From NCBI GenBank assembly GCA_945874515.1, contig CAMCHA010000067.1, forward strand, positions 1 to 9,008: 9,008 nucleotides of DNA, written 5' to 3'. Origin of the DNA: Asaia bogorensis (GTDB lineage: Bacteria; Pseudomonadota; Alphaproteobacteria; Acetobacterales; Acetobacteraceae). The notes beneath the pieces were generated by a model. It had not been told where the DNA came from, searched no databases, and saw only the letters and a list, made by a program, of their open reading frames with translations. The position numbers were made by a program, and so were the translations under genes. Positions 1-6,838 of the stretch are shown in pieces. Numbering within the stretch: the first letter of the stretch is position 1; the number at the start of each line of letters is the position of its first letter.

Positions 1-4
1 AAGG

Positions 5-34
5 CTGATAGTCCGCCCCATGCGCCCATGTCAA
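5..34 (-). promoter_or_regulatory. Candidate sigma70-type promoter reading out of the window
   Basis: On the minus strand a perfect -35 hexamer TTGACA (34 to 29) is followed after 18 bp by TATCAG (10 to 5), which matches four of six bases of the -10 consensus. It lies just downstream of the tRNA-Val gene and points left, so it would serve a gene or another tRNA beyond position 1. The spacer is GC-rich and one base longer than ideal. The call rests on sequence resemblance only. Confidence 0.4.
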
Positions 35-58
35 GGCGATAGGCGGAGAGCAAGTGAA

Positions 59-130
59 TGGGCACTGACGGGTTCGAACCGCCGACATCCTGTGTGTAAG
101 ACAGGCGCTCTACCGCTGAGCTAAGCGCCC
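59..130 (-). tRNA. tRNA-Val (anticodon UAC)
   Basis: The minus strand from 130 to 59 folds as a complete 72-nt tRNA. The acceptor stem is GGGCGCT with AGTGCCC (one G-U pair) and the discriminator base is A. The D arm is GCTC/GAGC. The anticodon stem CCTGT/ACAGG encloses the loop CTTACAC, giving anticodon TAC (valine, GUA codons and wobble partners). The variable loop has five bases, and the T arm GGCGG/CCGTC encloses TTCGAAC. CCA is not encoded: the bases after the discriminator are TTC, so it must be added by the CCA-adding enzyme. The gene follows hup on the same strand, separated by 69 bp. A TATGAA at 148 to 143 could be a -10 element, but no good -35 lies at the right distance, so the tRNA may be co-transcribed with hup. 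Confidence 0.97.
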
Positions 131-199
131 GAGCATGCGCGCTTCATAGCATGGGCCCAGTCAATTTAGACCAGCCCCGCACTACCAGCGCGCAGGAAA

Positions 200-472
200 T
201 CAGTTCACCGAATCCTTCAGCGCCTTGCCCATCTTGAAACGGACCGCGGTGCTGGCGGGAATTTGGATTTCTGCACCGGTGCGCGGGTTGCGGCCCGTGC
301 TAGCGGCGCGCTTGGCTGCGGCAAAGGTGCCAAAGCCCATCAACCGCACTTCGCCATCCTGCTTCAGCCCTGCAGTGATCGAATCGAACACTGCATCCAC
401 GGCCTCGGCGGCCTTTTCCTTGGTCATATCAGCCGCCTTGGCGACAGCCGCGACGAGTTCCTGCTTGTTCAT
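200..472 (-). CDS. hup: HU family DNA-binding protein
   Basis: This encodes a 90-residue HU protein, the normal length for the family. HU is a small basic nucleoid protein that acts as a dimer and bends DNA with little sequence preference, affecting compaction, replication and transcription. The N-terminal helices (residues 1-38, starting MNKQELVAAV) are followed by the conserved GFGTF turn (46-50). The DNA-binding arm contains GRNPRTG (60-66) and the proline P72 that intercalates in known HU structures; a basic C-terminal helix follows. I chose the ATG at 472 over an in-frame start 27 codons upstream because the extra residues do not resemble HU. In addition, AAGGA lies 7 bases before this ATG. 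The gene is downstream of lon on the same strand, and tRNA-Val follows. The single copy here cannot tell HU-alpha from HU-beta type, so I use the general symbol. Confidence 0.96.
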   Translation of the reverse strand: MNKQELVAAVAKAADMTKEKAAEAVDAVFDSITAGLKQDGEVRLMGFGTFAAAKRAASTGRNPRTGAEIQIPASTAVRFKMGKALKDSVN

Positions 473-494
473 GAATAATTCCTTTCCTCTGGAT

Positions 495-534
495 GAAACG
501 ACTTGAGCGCGAAACGACCGATCAGCCATCAGCC
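495..534 (-). repeat. Two short direct-repeat pairs in the hup leader
   Basis: Upstream of hup, read on the minus strand, GGCTGAT occurs twice in tandem (534-528 and 527-521). Then GTCGTTTC occurs twice (518-511 and 502-495), separated by 8 bases, so its period is 16 bp. The nearer copy ends 22 bases before the hup start codon. Such spacing can mark a regulator-binding site or a leader RNA element, but no known operator is recognised, and short repeats can arise by chance. Confidence 0.4.
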
Positions 535-623
535 GGAGAGGGGAACGTGTCACGAGAAGCCTAAACCCCTCTACACTTCCCCCCCTCCCGCCGCAAATGG
601 TCCGGGGCTTCGCGCCCTATGGC

Positions 624-3026
624 TTAGTGTGGCAGGGCCGCGCCCGTAGCCGAGGCTTCAGGCTTTTGCGGCGGTGTCTCAACCGGTTCTTCCCAGGTAA
701 TGGCTTCAGGCTTGCGCGCCAGGGCACGCAGGATGACCTCATCCACATGGGATACCGGGTTGATCTCCAACCCTTTTTTCACGCTATCCGGGATATCGGC
801 GAGGTCTTTTTCATTGTCCTTCGGAATGAAAACGGTCTTGATGCCAGCGCGCATCGCGGCCAGCAGCTTTTCCTTGAGCCCGCCAATAGGCAGTACCCGC
901 CCGCGCAGCGTAATCTCCCCGGTCATGGCAACATCGCGCCTGACCGGAATGCCCGTGAGGACAGAGACAATGCTGGTCGCCATGGCAATACCGGCAGAAG
1001 GCCCATCCTTGGGCGTCGCCCCTTCCGGCACATGCACATGCAGATCGCGCTTTTCAAACAAAGTCGGCTTGATGCCGAAGTTCGTTGAGCGGCTGCGCAC
1101 ATAAGACATGGCGGCCGAGACACTTTCCTGCATCACATCGCCAAGCTTGCCGGTCTGCTTCACATTGCCCTTGCCGGGCAGCAGCACGGATTCAATGGTG
1201 AGGATTTCGCCCCCCACTTCGGTCCAGGCCAGCCCAGTGACCACGCCCACCATATCCTCTTCTTCCGCTTCGCCGTAGCGGAACTTCCGCACACCTGCGA
1301 ATTTGTCGAGGTTCTTGTGGGTGATCGCAACTTTCTTGGCCTTCTTAGAAACGATTTCCTTCACCGATTTCCGCGCAAGCCCAGCAATTTCGCGCTCCAG
1401 GTTACGCACACCCGCTTCACGCGTATAGTAGCGAATCAGGTCTCGAATGGCGCTATCAGATACCGACCATTCATCCGCCTTCAATCCGTTCGCATCGCTT
1501 ACCTTGCTCATCAAATGGCGCTTGGCGATTTCAACCTTCTCATCTTCCGTATAGCCGGGGATGCGAATGATCTCCATGCGGTCAAGCAAGGGCTGCGGCA
1601 TGCGAAGCGAATTCGCTGTGGTGACGAACATCACATCCGAAAGATCATAATCAACTTCCAGATAGTGATCCGCGAAGGTGCTGTTCTGTTCCGGATCCAG
1701 CACTTCCAACAGCGCGGATGAAGGGTCACCGCGCCAATCCGCACCCAGCTTGTCAATTTCATCCAACAGGAAAAGCGGGTTGGAGGTCTTGGCCTTCTTC
1801 ATGCCCTGAATGACCTTACCGGGCATGGAGCCGATATAGGTCCGGCGATGGCCGCGCACTTCCGCTTCATCCCGCACGCCGCCAAGCGACATGCGCACGA
1901 AATTCCGGCCCGTCGCCTTGGCAATAGATTTGCCGAGCGAGGTCTTGCCCACACCAGGCGGACCCACCAGGCACAGGATCGGCCCACGAATTTTGGGCGA
2001 GCGTGACTGCACCGCCAGATACTCGATGATGCGTTCCTTCACCTTCTCAAGCCCATAGTGATCGGCATTGAGAACCTTCTCCGCCGCCACGATATCCCTG
2101 CGCACCCGGCTTTGCTTCTTCCAGGGGATGGTGAGCATCCAATCCAGGTAGTTGCGCACCACGGTCGCTTCCGCGCTCATGGGGCTCATGCTGCGGAGTT
2201 TCTTGACCTCAGCCAAAGCCTTTTCGCGCGCTTCCTTAGAAAATTTGGTGGCTTTGATCTTGGCTTCGATTTCAGCGATTTCGTCCTTGCCGTCTTCGCC
2301 TTCGCCAAGCTCCTTCTGGATCGCCTTCAACTGTTCGTTCAGGTAATACTCGCGCTGAGTCTTTTCCATCTGCCGCTTCACGCGGCTGCGGATGCGCTTT
2401 TCCACCTGAAGTACGCCGATCTCGCCTTCCATATGGGCAAAGACTTTTTCAAGCCGCGCGGCAACGGAAGGCAGTTCCAGCAATTCCTGCTTTTCTGGGA
2501 TTTTCAGCCCCAGATGGGAAGCAATGGTATCGGCCAGCTTGGATGCGTCTTCGATCTGATTGACCGAAACCAGCACCTCAGGCGCGATCTTCTTGTTCAG
2601 CTTGATGTATTGTTCGAATTGCGTGACCACAGTCCGCGCCAGCGCTTCCGTCTCACGGCCTTCAACCGGCGGTTCTTCGATCTTTTCAACAAAGGCTTCG
2701 AAATAAGGCGCGGTTTCCTTGAAGCCAGCCACACGCGCGCGCCGCCCGCCTTCAACCAGCACCTTCACCGTGCCATCGGGCAGCTTCAGCAATTGCAGCA
2801 CTGTGGAAATAGTACCGATCTGGAACAAATCATCCGCGCCTGGATCATCCTGGCCAGCATTCTTTTGGGCAACAAGCAGGATCTGCTTGTCCTCCTTCAT
2901 CACTGCTTCCAGCGCGCGGACGGATTTCTCACGGCCCACAAAAAGCGGTACGATCATGTGGGGAAATACAACGATATCCCGCAACGGCAGGACGGGAAGG
3001 ATATCGCCATGTACTGTTTCAGTCAT
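624..3026 (-). CDS. lon: ATP-dependent protease Lon (LonA type)
   Basis: This encodes an 800-residue LonA protease, close to the usual 780-820. Lon is a cytoplasmic, hexameric AAA+ serine protease that degrades misfolded proteins and selected regulators. The N-terminal substrate-recognition domain covers about residues 9-205 ([15 protein letters not shown]), followed by a charged, helical coiled-coil-like stretch (about 206-270). The ATPase domain has Walker A GPPGVGKT (355-362) and Walker B LFLLDEID (418-425). The C-terminal protease domain has the catalytic serine in DGPSAG (Ser677) and the catalytic lysine in GGLKEK (Lys720), so the Ser-Lys dyad is intact. The last 30 or so residues are a proline/glutamate/alanine-rich tail. 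The ATG at 3026 is preceded by GAGG four bases upstream. It lies 115 bp after clpX and before hup, the common alphaproteobacterial clpP-clpX-lon-hup order. A separate promoter is likely. Confidence 0.98.
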   Translation of the reverse strand: MTETVHGDILPVLPLRDIVVFPHMIVPLFVGREKSVRALEAVMKEDKQILLVAQKNAGQDDPGADDLFQIGTISTVLQLLKLPDGTVKVLVEGGRRARVAGFKETAPYFEAFVEKIEEPPVEGRETEALARTVVTQFEQYIKLNKKIAPEVLVSVNQIEDASKLADTIASHLGLKIPEKQELLELPSVAARLEKVFAHMEGEIGVLQVEKRIRSRVKRQMEKTQREYYLNEQLKAIQKELGEGEDGKDEIAEIEAKIKATKFSKEAREKALAEVKKLRSMSPMSAEATVVRNYLDWMLTIPWKKQSRVRRDIVAAEKVLNADHYGLEKVKERIIEYLAVQSRSPKIRGPILCLVGPPGVGKTSLGKSIAKATGRNFVRMSLGGVRDEAEVRGHRRTYIGSMPGKVIQGMKKAKTSNPLFLLDEIDKLGADWRGDPSSALLEVLDPEQNSTFADHYLEVDYDLSDVMFVTTANSLRMPQPLLDRMEIIRIPGYTEDEKVEIAKRHLMSKVSDANGLKADEWSVSDSAIRDLIRYYTREAGVRNLEREIAGLARKSVKEIVSKKAKKVAITHKNLDKFAGVRKFRYGEAEEEDMVGVVTGLAWTEVGGEILTIESVLLPGKGNVKQTGKLGDVMQESVSAAMSYVRSRSTNFGIKPTLFEKRDLHVHVPEGATPKDGPSAGIAMATSIVSVLTGIPVRRDVAMTGEITLRGRVLPIGGLKEKLLAAMRAGIKTVFIPKDNEKDLADIPDSVKKGLEINPVSHVDEVILRALARKPEAITWEEPVETPPQKPEASATGAALPH

Positions 3027-3055
3027 GTGACCTCACTATGGACAGTCGCACCTGG

Positions 3056-3080
3056 CCCGCCCAAAAGCGGCGCAGGCGGG
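3056..3080 (-). other. Hairpin in the clpX-lon gap
   Basis: On the minus strand CCCGCC (3080-3075) can pair with GGCGGG (3061-3056) around a 13-nt loop. An alternative shorter hairpin, CCGC with GCGG (3070-3067 and 3060-3057), uses part of the same bases. No T-tract follows, so this is not a standard intrinsic terminator. It lies between the candidate lon promoter and the lon ribosome-binding site, so it would be part of the lon 5' leader. Its function is unknown. Confidence 0.4.
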
Positions 3081-3092
3081 AAGCTTTCCGTC

Positions 3093-3123
3093 TTTATGTT
3101 GGTTTTCACTAGTGCCCTCACAA
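3093..3123 (-). promoter_or_regulatory. Candidate lon promoter
   Basis: On the minus strand TTGTGA (3123-3118, four of six -35 bases) and CATAAA (3098-3093, four of six -10 bases) are 19 bp apart, wider than ideal. The preceding C makes the -35 read CTTG, the core also found in heat-shock sigma32 promoters, but the -10 is not a clear sigma32 match. It would give a lon leader of roughly 55-60 nt. The evidence is weak. Confidence 0.28.
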
Positions 3124-3141
3124 GGCCCAGCGATGCGTGCA

Positions 3142-4398
3142 TCAGGCCGAGGATTGCTCGGCTGCACGCTCGCCATAAATAAACAGGGGTTGGGCGCGGC
3201 CTTCGGCAACCTCGCGGTTCACCACAACCTCTTCTACCGTCTCAAGACCAGGCAATTCGAACATAGTTTCGAGCAGGATCGATTCCAGAATGGAACGCAA
3301 ACCCCGCGCGCCGGTCTTGCGCTGAATGGCGCGGGTCGCAACAGCGCGTAGCGCATCCTCGGTGAAGGTCAGCTTGGCGCCTTCCATCTCAAGCAGCCTG
3401 CCATATTGCTTCACCAGCGCATTTTTGGGCTTAGTCAGGATTTCGATCAGCGCTTTTTCGTCCAGATCCTCAAGAGTCGCCAGCACAGGCAAACGGCCGA
3501 TGAATTCAGGGATCAGGCCGAATTTTAGCAAATCCTCGGGCTCAACCTCGCGCAGGATGGCGCCGGTGCGGCGTTCATCAGGGTCACGAACTTCAGAGCC
3601 AAAGCCGATGCCCGAACCCTTGCCGCGGGCGCTAATAATCTTTTCAAGCCCGGCAAAGGCACCACCGCAGATGAACAGAATGTTGGACGTATCCACTTGC
3701 AGGAATTCCTGCTGCGGATGCTTGCGCCCACCCTGCGGCGGCACAGAAGCGACGGTGCCTTCCATAATCTTGAGCAGCGCCTGCTGCACACCCTCACCGC
3801 TCACATCACGGGTGATCGAAGGATTGTCTGATTTGCGGCTGATCTTGTCCACTTCATCAATATAGACAATGCCGCGCTGGGCACGTTCCACATTGTAATC
3901 GGCTGCCTGCAGCAGCTTGAGGATAATGTTCTCCACATCCTCACCAACGTAACCTGCTTCGGTCAGAGTGGTGGCGTCCGCCATAGTGAAGGGCACATCC
4001 AGGATTCGCGCCAGCGTCTGGGCCAGCAGAGTCTTGCCCGAACCGGTCGGCCCCAGGAGCATGATGTTTGATTTGGCAATTTCAATATCCGCGCCCTTAC
4101 CGCCCTGCCCCAAGCGCTTGTAATGATTATGGACCGCGACCGAAAGCACACGCTTGGCGTGTTCCTGGCCGATCACATAATCATCCAGAACCTTACAGAT
4201 TTCCTTGGGAGTCGGCACCCCATCGCGGGACTTCACCAGATGCGTCTTGTGCTCTTCACGGATGATATCCATGCAGAGTTCAACGCATTCATCGCAAATG
4301 AATACCGTAGGCCCGGCGATCAGCTTGCGGACCTCATGCTGCGACTTCCCACAGAAGGAACAGTAAAGAGTATTCTTGGAATCGCCGGACTTGCTCAT
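3142..4398 (-). CDS. clpX: ATP-dependent Clp protease ATP-binding subunit ClpX
   Basis: This encodes a 418-residue ClpX, close to the usual 420-425. ClpX is a hexameric AAA+ unfoldase that recognises tagged or native substrates and threads them into ClpP. All signature parts are visible. The N-terminal zinc-binding domain has Cys13, Cys16, Cys35 and Cys38. Walker A is GPTGSGKT (116-123), the pore-1 loop is GYVG (149-152) and Walker B is VYIDE (178-182). The RKH loop is at 225-227, and the IGF loop at 264-266 docks on ClpP. The arginine finger lies in GRLP (Arg302), and sensor 2 is GAR (363-365). The ATG at 4398 has GGAG five bases upstream. It lies 97 bp after clpP, its functional partner. 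The intact IGF loop indicates a ClpP-coupled ClpX. Confidence 0.98.
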   Translation of the reverse strand: MSKSGDSKNTLYCSFCGKSQHEVRKLIAGPTVFICDECVELCMDIIREEHKTHLVKSRDGVPTPKEICKVLDDYVIGQEHAKRVLSVAVHNHYKRLGQGGKGADIEIAKSNIMLLGPTGSGKTLLAQTLARILDVPFTMADATTLTEAGYVGEDVENIILKLLQAADYNVERAQRGIVYIDEVDKISRKSDNPSITRDVSGEGVQQALLKIMEGTVASVPPQGGRKHPQQEFLQVDTSNILFICGGAFAGLEKIISARGKGSGIGFGSEVRDPDERRTGAILREVEPEDLLKFGLIPEFIGRLPVLATLEDLDEKALIEILTKPKNALVKQYGRLLEMEGAKLTFTEDALRAVATRAIQRKTGARGLRSILESILLETMFELPGLETVEEVVVNREVAEGRAQPLFIYGERAAEQSSA

Positions 4399-4440
4399 AC
4401 CGTCTCCATGCGGTCCGAATTTGCGGCCCGCGAATCACAG

Positions 4441-4469
4441 AATATACTCCCCACGCTCAACTGGGGAAA
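4441..4469 (-). promoter_or_regulatory. Candidate clpX promoter
   Basis: On the minus strand TATATT (4446-4441) matches five of six bases of the -10 consensus and would give a clpX leader of about 35 nt. The hexamer 17 bp upstream is TTTCCC (4469-4464), a poor -35. A regulator or alternative sigma factor could compensate, or clpX may mainly be read from clpP. This is a sequence resemblance only. Confidence 0.33.
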
Positions 4470-4488
4470 GCTTGGCCGGTTAAGGCCA
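4447..4488 (-). other. Two consecutive hairpins between clpP and clpX
   Basis: Starting 7 nt after the clpP stop, the minus strand can form TGGCC/GGCCA (4488-4484 with 4477-4473, 6-nt loop), followed by AAGCTTT. A second hairpin, TCCCCA/TGGGGA (4467-4462 with 4453-4448), has an 8-nt loop. The first has a GC-rich 5-bp stem but only three Ts after it, so at best it is a weak terminator or attenuator. The second overlaps the spacer of the candidate clpX promoter. Either could also act as a processing or stability element in a clpP-clpX transcript. Confidence 0.35.
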
Positions 4489-4495
4489 GCCAGTT

Positions 4496-5146
4496 TCATG
4501 CCGGGGTGGTTTCCGTGGCCGGCAATGGCCGCTTTTCAACCACGTGATCAACCAGCCCGAAATCCCGCGCTTCTTCCGCCGACATATAGCTATCGCGTTC
4601 CAGCTTGCGCTCAATGGCATCAATGGGCTGGCCGGTGTGGTGCACGTAGATCTCATTAAGCCGTTGACGAAGCTTCAGAATCTCGCGCGCCTGGATTTCG
4701 ATATCAGTCGCTTGGCCCTGTGCCCCGCCCGAGGGCTGGTGCACCATCACGCGGCTATTGGGCAGCGCATAGCGCTTGTCCTTGGCGCCGGCGCACAGCA
4801 GCAAGGACCCCATGGACGCCGCCTGCCCGATGCACACCGTGCTCACGGGGCTGCGAATATACTGCATGGTGTCATACATCGCGAGGCCAGACGAAACCAC
4901 GCCGCCCGGGCTGTTGATGTAAAAGGCGATATCCTTGTTGGGGTTTTCGCTTTCCAGGAACAGCAGCTGGGCGCAAATCAGCGACGACACCTGGTCAAAA
5001 ACCGGGCCGGTCAGGAAGATGATGCGTTCCTTGAGCAGGCGGGAGTAGATGTCAAAAGCCCGTTCCCCACGCGCAGTCTGTTCGACCACCATGGGAACCA
5101 AGGTATTGTTATAGACATCAACAGGATCACGGTCCCTGATCATCAT
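4496..5146 (-). CDS. clpP: ATP-dependent Clp protease proteolytic subunit ClpP
   Basis: This encodes a ClpP of 216 residues, normal for proteobacteria. ClpP forms a barrel of two heptamers that cleaves polypeptides fed by ClpX or ClpA. The catalytic triad is complete, numbered from the chosen start: Ser111 in ASMGS, His136 in MVHQP, and Asp185 in LERDS. Also present are the oxyanion-region glycines in YINSPGG and the N-terminal [13 protein letters not shown] segment that forms the axial pore. The frame continues six codons upstream to a TTG at 5164. I preferred ATG 5146 because AAGGA lies four bases before it, inside the extension, and known ClpPs start near MIRDRDP. The adjacent ATG at 5143 has even better spacing (7 bases) and is equally possible. 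Two cysteines ([15 protein letters not shown] region and SLICAQ) are unremarkable. clpX follows; the usual upstream neighbour tig is not here. Confidence 0.97.
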   Translation of the reverse strand: MMIRDRDPVDVYNNTLVPMVVEQTARGERAFDIYSRLLKERIIFLTGPVFDQVSSLICAQLLFLESENPNKDIAFYINSPGGVVSSGLAMYDTMQYIRSPVSTVCIGQAASMGSLLLCAGAKDKRYALPNSRVMVHQPSGGAQGQATDIEIQAREILKLRQRLNEIYVHHTGQPIDAIERKLERDSYMSAEEARDFGLVDHVVEKRPLPATETTPA

Positions 5147-5158
5147 CTCATCCTTTCG
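5143..5158 (-). promoter_or_regulatory. clpP ribosome-binding site and tandem ATG starts
   Basis: On the minus strand GAAAGGATGAG precedes two adjacent in-frame ATG codons (5146 and 5143). The AAGGA core is 4 bases from the first and 7 from the second. This site argues against the upstream TTG at 5164, for which the AAGGA would lie inside the coding region. Confidence 0.7.
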
Positions 5159-5254
5159 CGGCAAGCAGGCCGCCTTACGTCACTTTTGCCTAACCCCGCA
5201 TGTGGTGCGGCGGCAGGACAGCGCAATTCCCATGCGCCCATTTTCCCGCCCGGG

Positions 5255-6061
5255 TCAACGCCCAGGCGCAGCGCCCGGTTGTAACACCATTCCATCATAC
5301 CCGGGCTCGATCCCCGGAGGCAGGGTGCGGCAGAGCCAGCCGTAATCCAGATCGCTGCCCATATGGGTTAAAATTGTCCGGCGCGGCTGCAACATGCGCA
5401 CCCATTCAAGCACCTGCTCCAGATTCGCGTGCACCTTATGGGGCGCACGCTGGAAGCATCCCACGACCCAGGTATCCAGACCGTGAAGAAGGGCCAGGCT
5501 TTCTTCCGGCAGGCGCACCAGATCGGTGGAATAAGCGAAGCCCCCGATTCTGAGGCCCAGCGTTTCCATCACCGCATGATCCTGGCTGAACAGGGTGAGG
5601 GGCATCCCGGCGATGTCCCGCGTCTCCCCAGGGGCGACTTCATGAGCTTCAAGGGCTGGACGAAAGAACCAGGGGCCGACAGCAGGCAGAAAGGCATAAT
5701 CAAAGCGCTGCCGTAGGTTATCCAGCGTTCTTTCCATGCCATAAATGGGCAGGGGCTTACCCATGATGCGGTTCAGCACGCGCGTTTCATCCGTGCCCAT
5801 CACGTGATCGGCATGGTGATGGGTAAATAGAATCGCCTCCACCGCCCCGATCCCAGCCGCCAGGAATTGGGCGCGCATATCTGGGCCCGCATCCACCAAA
5901 AGCCTTTGCCCCTGATCGCCTTCGATCAGAATCGAGGAACGGGTGCGCCGATTCCGCGGCTCCGAGGGGTCACAGGCGCCCCAATCTCCCCTTCCATCCG
6001 CGCCACCAATCAGCGGGACGCCGGCCGAACCACCACAGCCAAGGATCGTGACCGTAACCAA
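5255..6061 (-). CDS. MBL-fold metallo-hydrolase, PhnP-like (COG1235-type)
   Basis: This encodes a 268-residue metallo-beta-lactamase-fold hydrolase of unknown substrate. The start (VTILGCGGSAGVP) is typical of the PhnP-like group. The metal-binding motif THHHADH gives His81, His83, Asp85 and His86. Further ligands are likely His162 (SQDHAV), Asp180 (AYSTD) and His233 (ILTHM), with the PHKVH segment (207-211) typical of the family's C-terminal part. PhnP itself is a phosphodiesterase for cyclic ribose phosphates, but there are no phn genes here, so that function cannot be transferred. The only plausible start is TTG at 6061: the codon two before it is the in-frame tatD stop, and the next ATG (Met62) would remove the conserved N-terminus. 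TGAGG sits close before the TTG. It is the last gene of the holB-metG-tatD block, a placement I recall as common in alphaproteobacteria. Confidence 0.9.
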   Translation of the reverse strand: MVTVTILGCGGSAGVPLIGGADGRGDWGACDPSEPRNRRTRSSILIEGDQGQRLLVDAGPDMRAQFLAAGIGAVEAILFTHHHADHVMGTDETRVLNRIMGKPLPIYGMERTLDNLRQRFDYAFLPAVGPWFFRPALEAHEVAPGETRDIAGMPLTLFSQDHAVMETLGLRIGGFAYSTDLVRLPEESLALLHGLDTWVVGCFQRAPHKVHANLEQVLEWVRMLQPRRTILTHMGSDLDYGWLCRTLPPGIEPGYDGMVLQPGAAPGR

Positions 6062-6064
6062 GCC

Positions 6065-6838
6065 TCAGGCGGCCTTCGGGAAGAGGGTTTCAAAATTGCG
6101 AGTCGTGAGTGCCTCAAGCGCCGCGATTTCCAGGCCCAACACGCCCGCCAGCACCTTGGCGGTATGGGCCACCATGGCGGGTTCGCAGCGCTTGCCGCGA
6201 AAGGGAACGGGCGCCAGGTAGGGTGCATCGGTTTCCACCAGCAGCCGGTCAGCCGGGATATCGCGCGCAATCTCCCGCAATTCATCGCTTTTCGGGAAGG
6301 TCAGAATGCCAGAGAAGGACAAGTAGCCCCCCATCTCCACGGCCCGTTCCGCCAAACCCCGGCCACTGCTGAAGCAATGCAGCAGGAAGGGAAAGGCCCC
6401 GCCACGGTCGCGTTCTTCGGCCAGGATATCGGCGATATCCTCATCCGCCTGACGGGCATGGATCGCAAGCGGCAGGCCGGTGATCTGCGCAGCGCGGATA
6501 TGGTTGCGGAAATTCTCCGCCTGGGCGTCGCGCGGCGCCTTGTCATAGAAGTAATCAAGTCCGCTTTCGCCAAGCCCGATGATGCGCGGATGATCGGCCA
6601 AAGCGGCCAGAGCCTCCGGCCCCGGTAGAGGGCCTTCCCCGGCATTATGCGGGTGGATGCCGACCGTGCCCCAAACGCAATCAAAACGCTCGGTCAGTGC
6701 TTTGACCTGCTCCGCCTGAGCGAAGCGCGTGCCGATCGTGACCATGCGGCCAATGCCGGCTTCCTGGGCGCGGGCGATAACATCGTCAATTTCCGCCTCG
6801 ACATAATAGTCGAGGTGGCAATGGCTATCCACGAGCAT
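6065..6838 (-). CDS. tatD: TatD family metal-dependent hydrolase (DNase)
   Basis: This encodes a 257-residue TatD-family hydrolase, normal in length. TatD enzymes are cytoplasmic TIM-barrel metalloenzymes with 3'-5' exonuclease activity on DNA/RNA in E. coli, linked to repair and turnover; despite the name they are not needed for Tat export. Metal-site residues are visible: His6 and His8 (DSHCHLD), Glu91 (GLGESGLDYFYD), His127 (AIHAR), His154 (LLHCFS) and Asp204 (ETDAPYLAP). The frame is open for 82 codons further upstream, but that part overlaps metG and does not look like protein of this family. The ATG at 6838 starts exactly at MLVDSHCHLD and overlaps the metG stop by one base (TGATG), with GAGG about 8 bases upstream in metG. 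This suggests translational coupling. Closely related paralogues (YcfH type) cannot be separated from TatD by sequence alone here. Confidence 0.95.
   Translation of the reverse strand: MLVDSHCHLDYYVEAEIDDVIARAQEAGIGRMVTIGTRFAQAEQVKALTERFDCVWGTVGIHPHNAGEGPLPGPEALAALADHPRIIGLGESGLDYFYDKAPRDAQAENFRNHIRAAQITGLPLAIHARQADEDIADILAEERDRGGAFPFLLHCFSSGRGLAERAVEMGGYLSFSGILTFPKSDELREIARDIPADRLLVETDAPYLAPVPFRGKRCEPAMVAHTAKVLAGVLGLEIAALEALTTRNFETLFPKAA

Noticed and set aside
59..130. tRNA-Val as an integration site of a mobile element
   Set aside because: No integrase, no duplicated tRNA 3' end and no foreign-looking genes are visible in the window; the region beyond position 1 cannot be seen.
473..553. 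A 27-residue N-terminal extension of HU
   Set aside because: It does not resemble HU. The ATG at 472 has a good ribosome-binding site and gives the standard 90-residue protein.
605..617. A possible terminator after lon (GGGC/GCCC stem)
   Set aside because: The stem has only 4 bp and no T-tract follows on the minus strand.
2058..3182. A 374-codon open frame on the plus strand opposite lon
   Set aside because: It is entirely antisense to lon. Its composition (rich in His, Gln, Phe, Leu) is what reverse reading of a charged protein in GC-rich DNA gives, and no domain is recognisable.
5196..5210. A hairpin CCGCA/TGCGG between the hydrolase gene and clpP, considered as a terminator
   Set aside because: It has a 5-bp stem with no T-run. 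I also found no convincing promoter in this gap.
4544..5284. A 246-codon plus-strand frame opposite clpP
   Set aside because: It is a shadow of clpP, whose motifs and catalytic triad are complete on the other strand.
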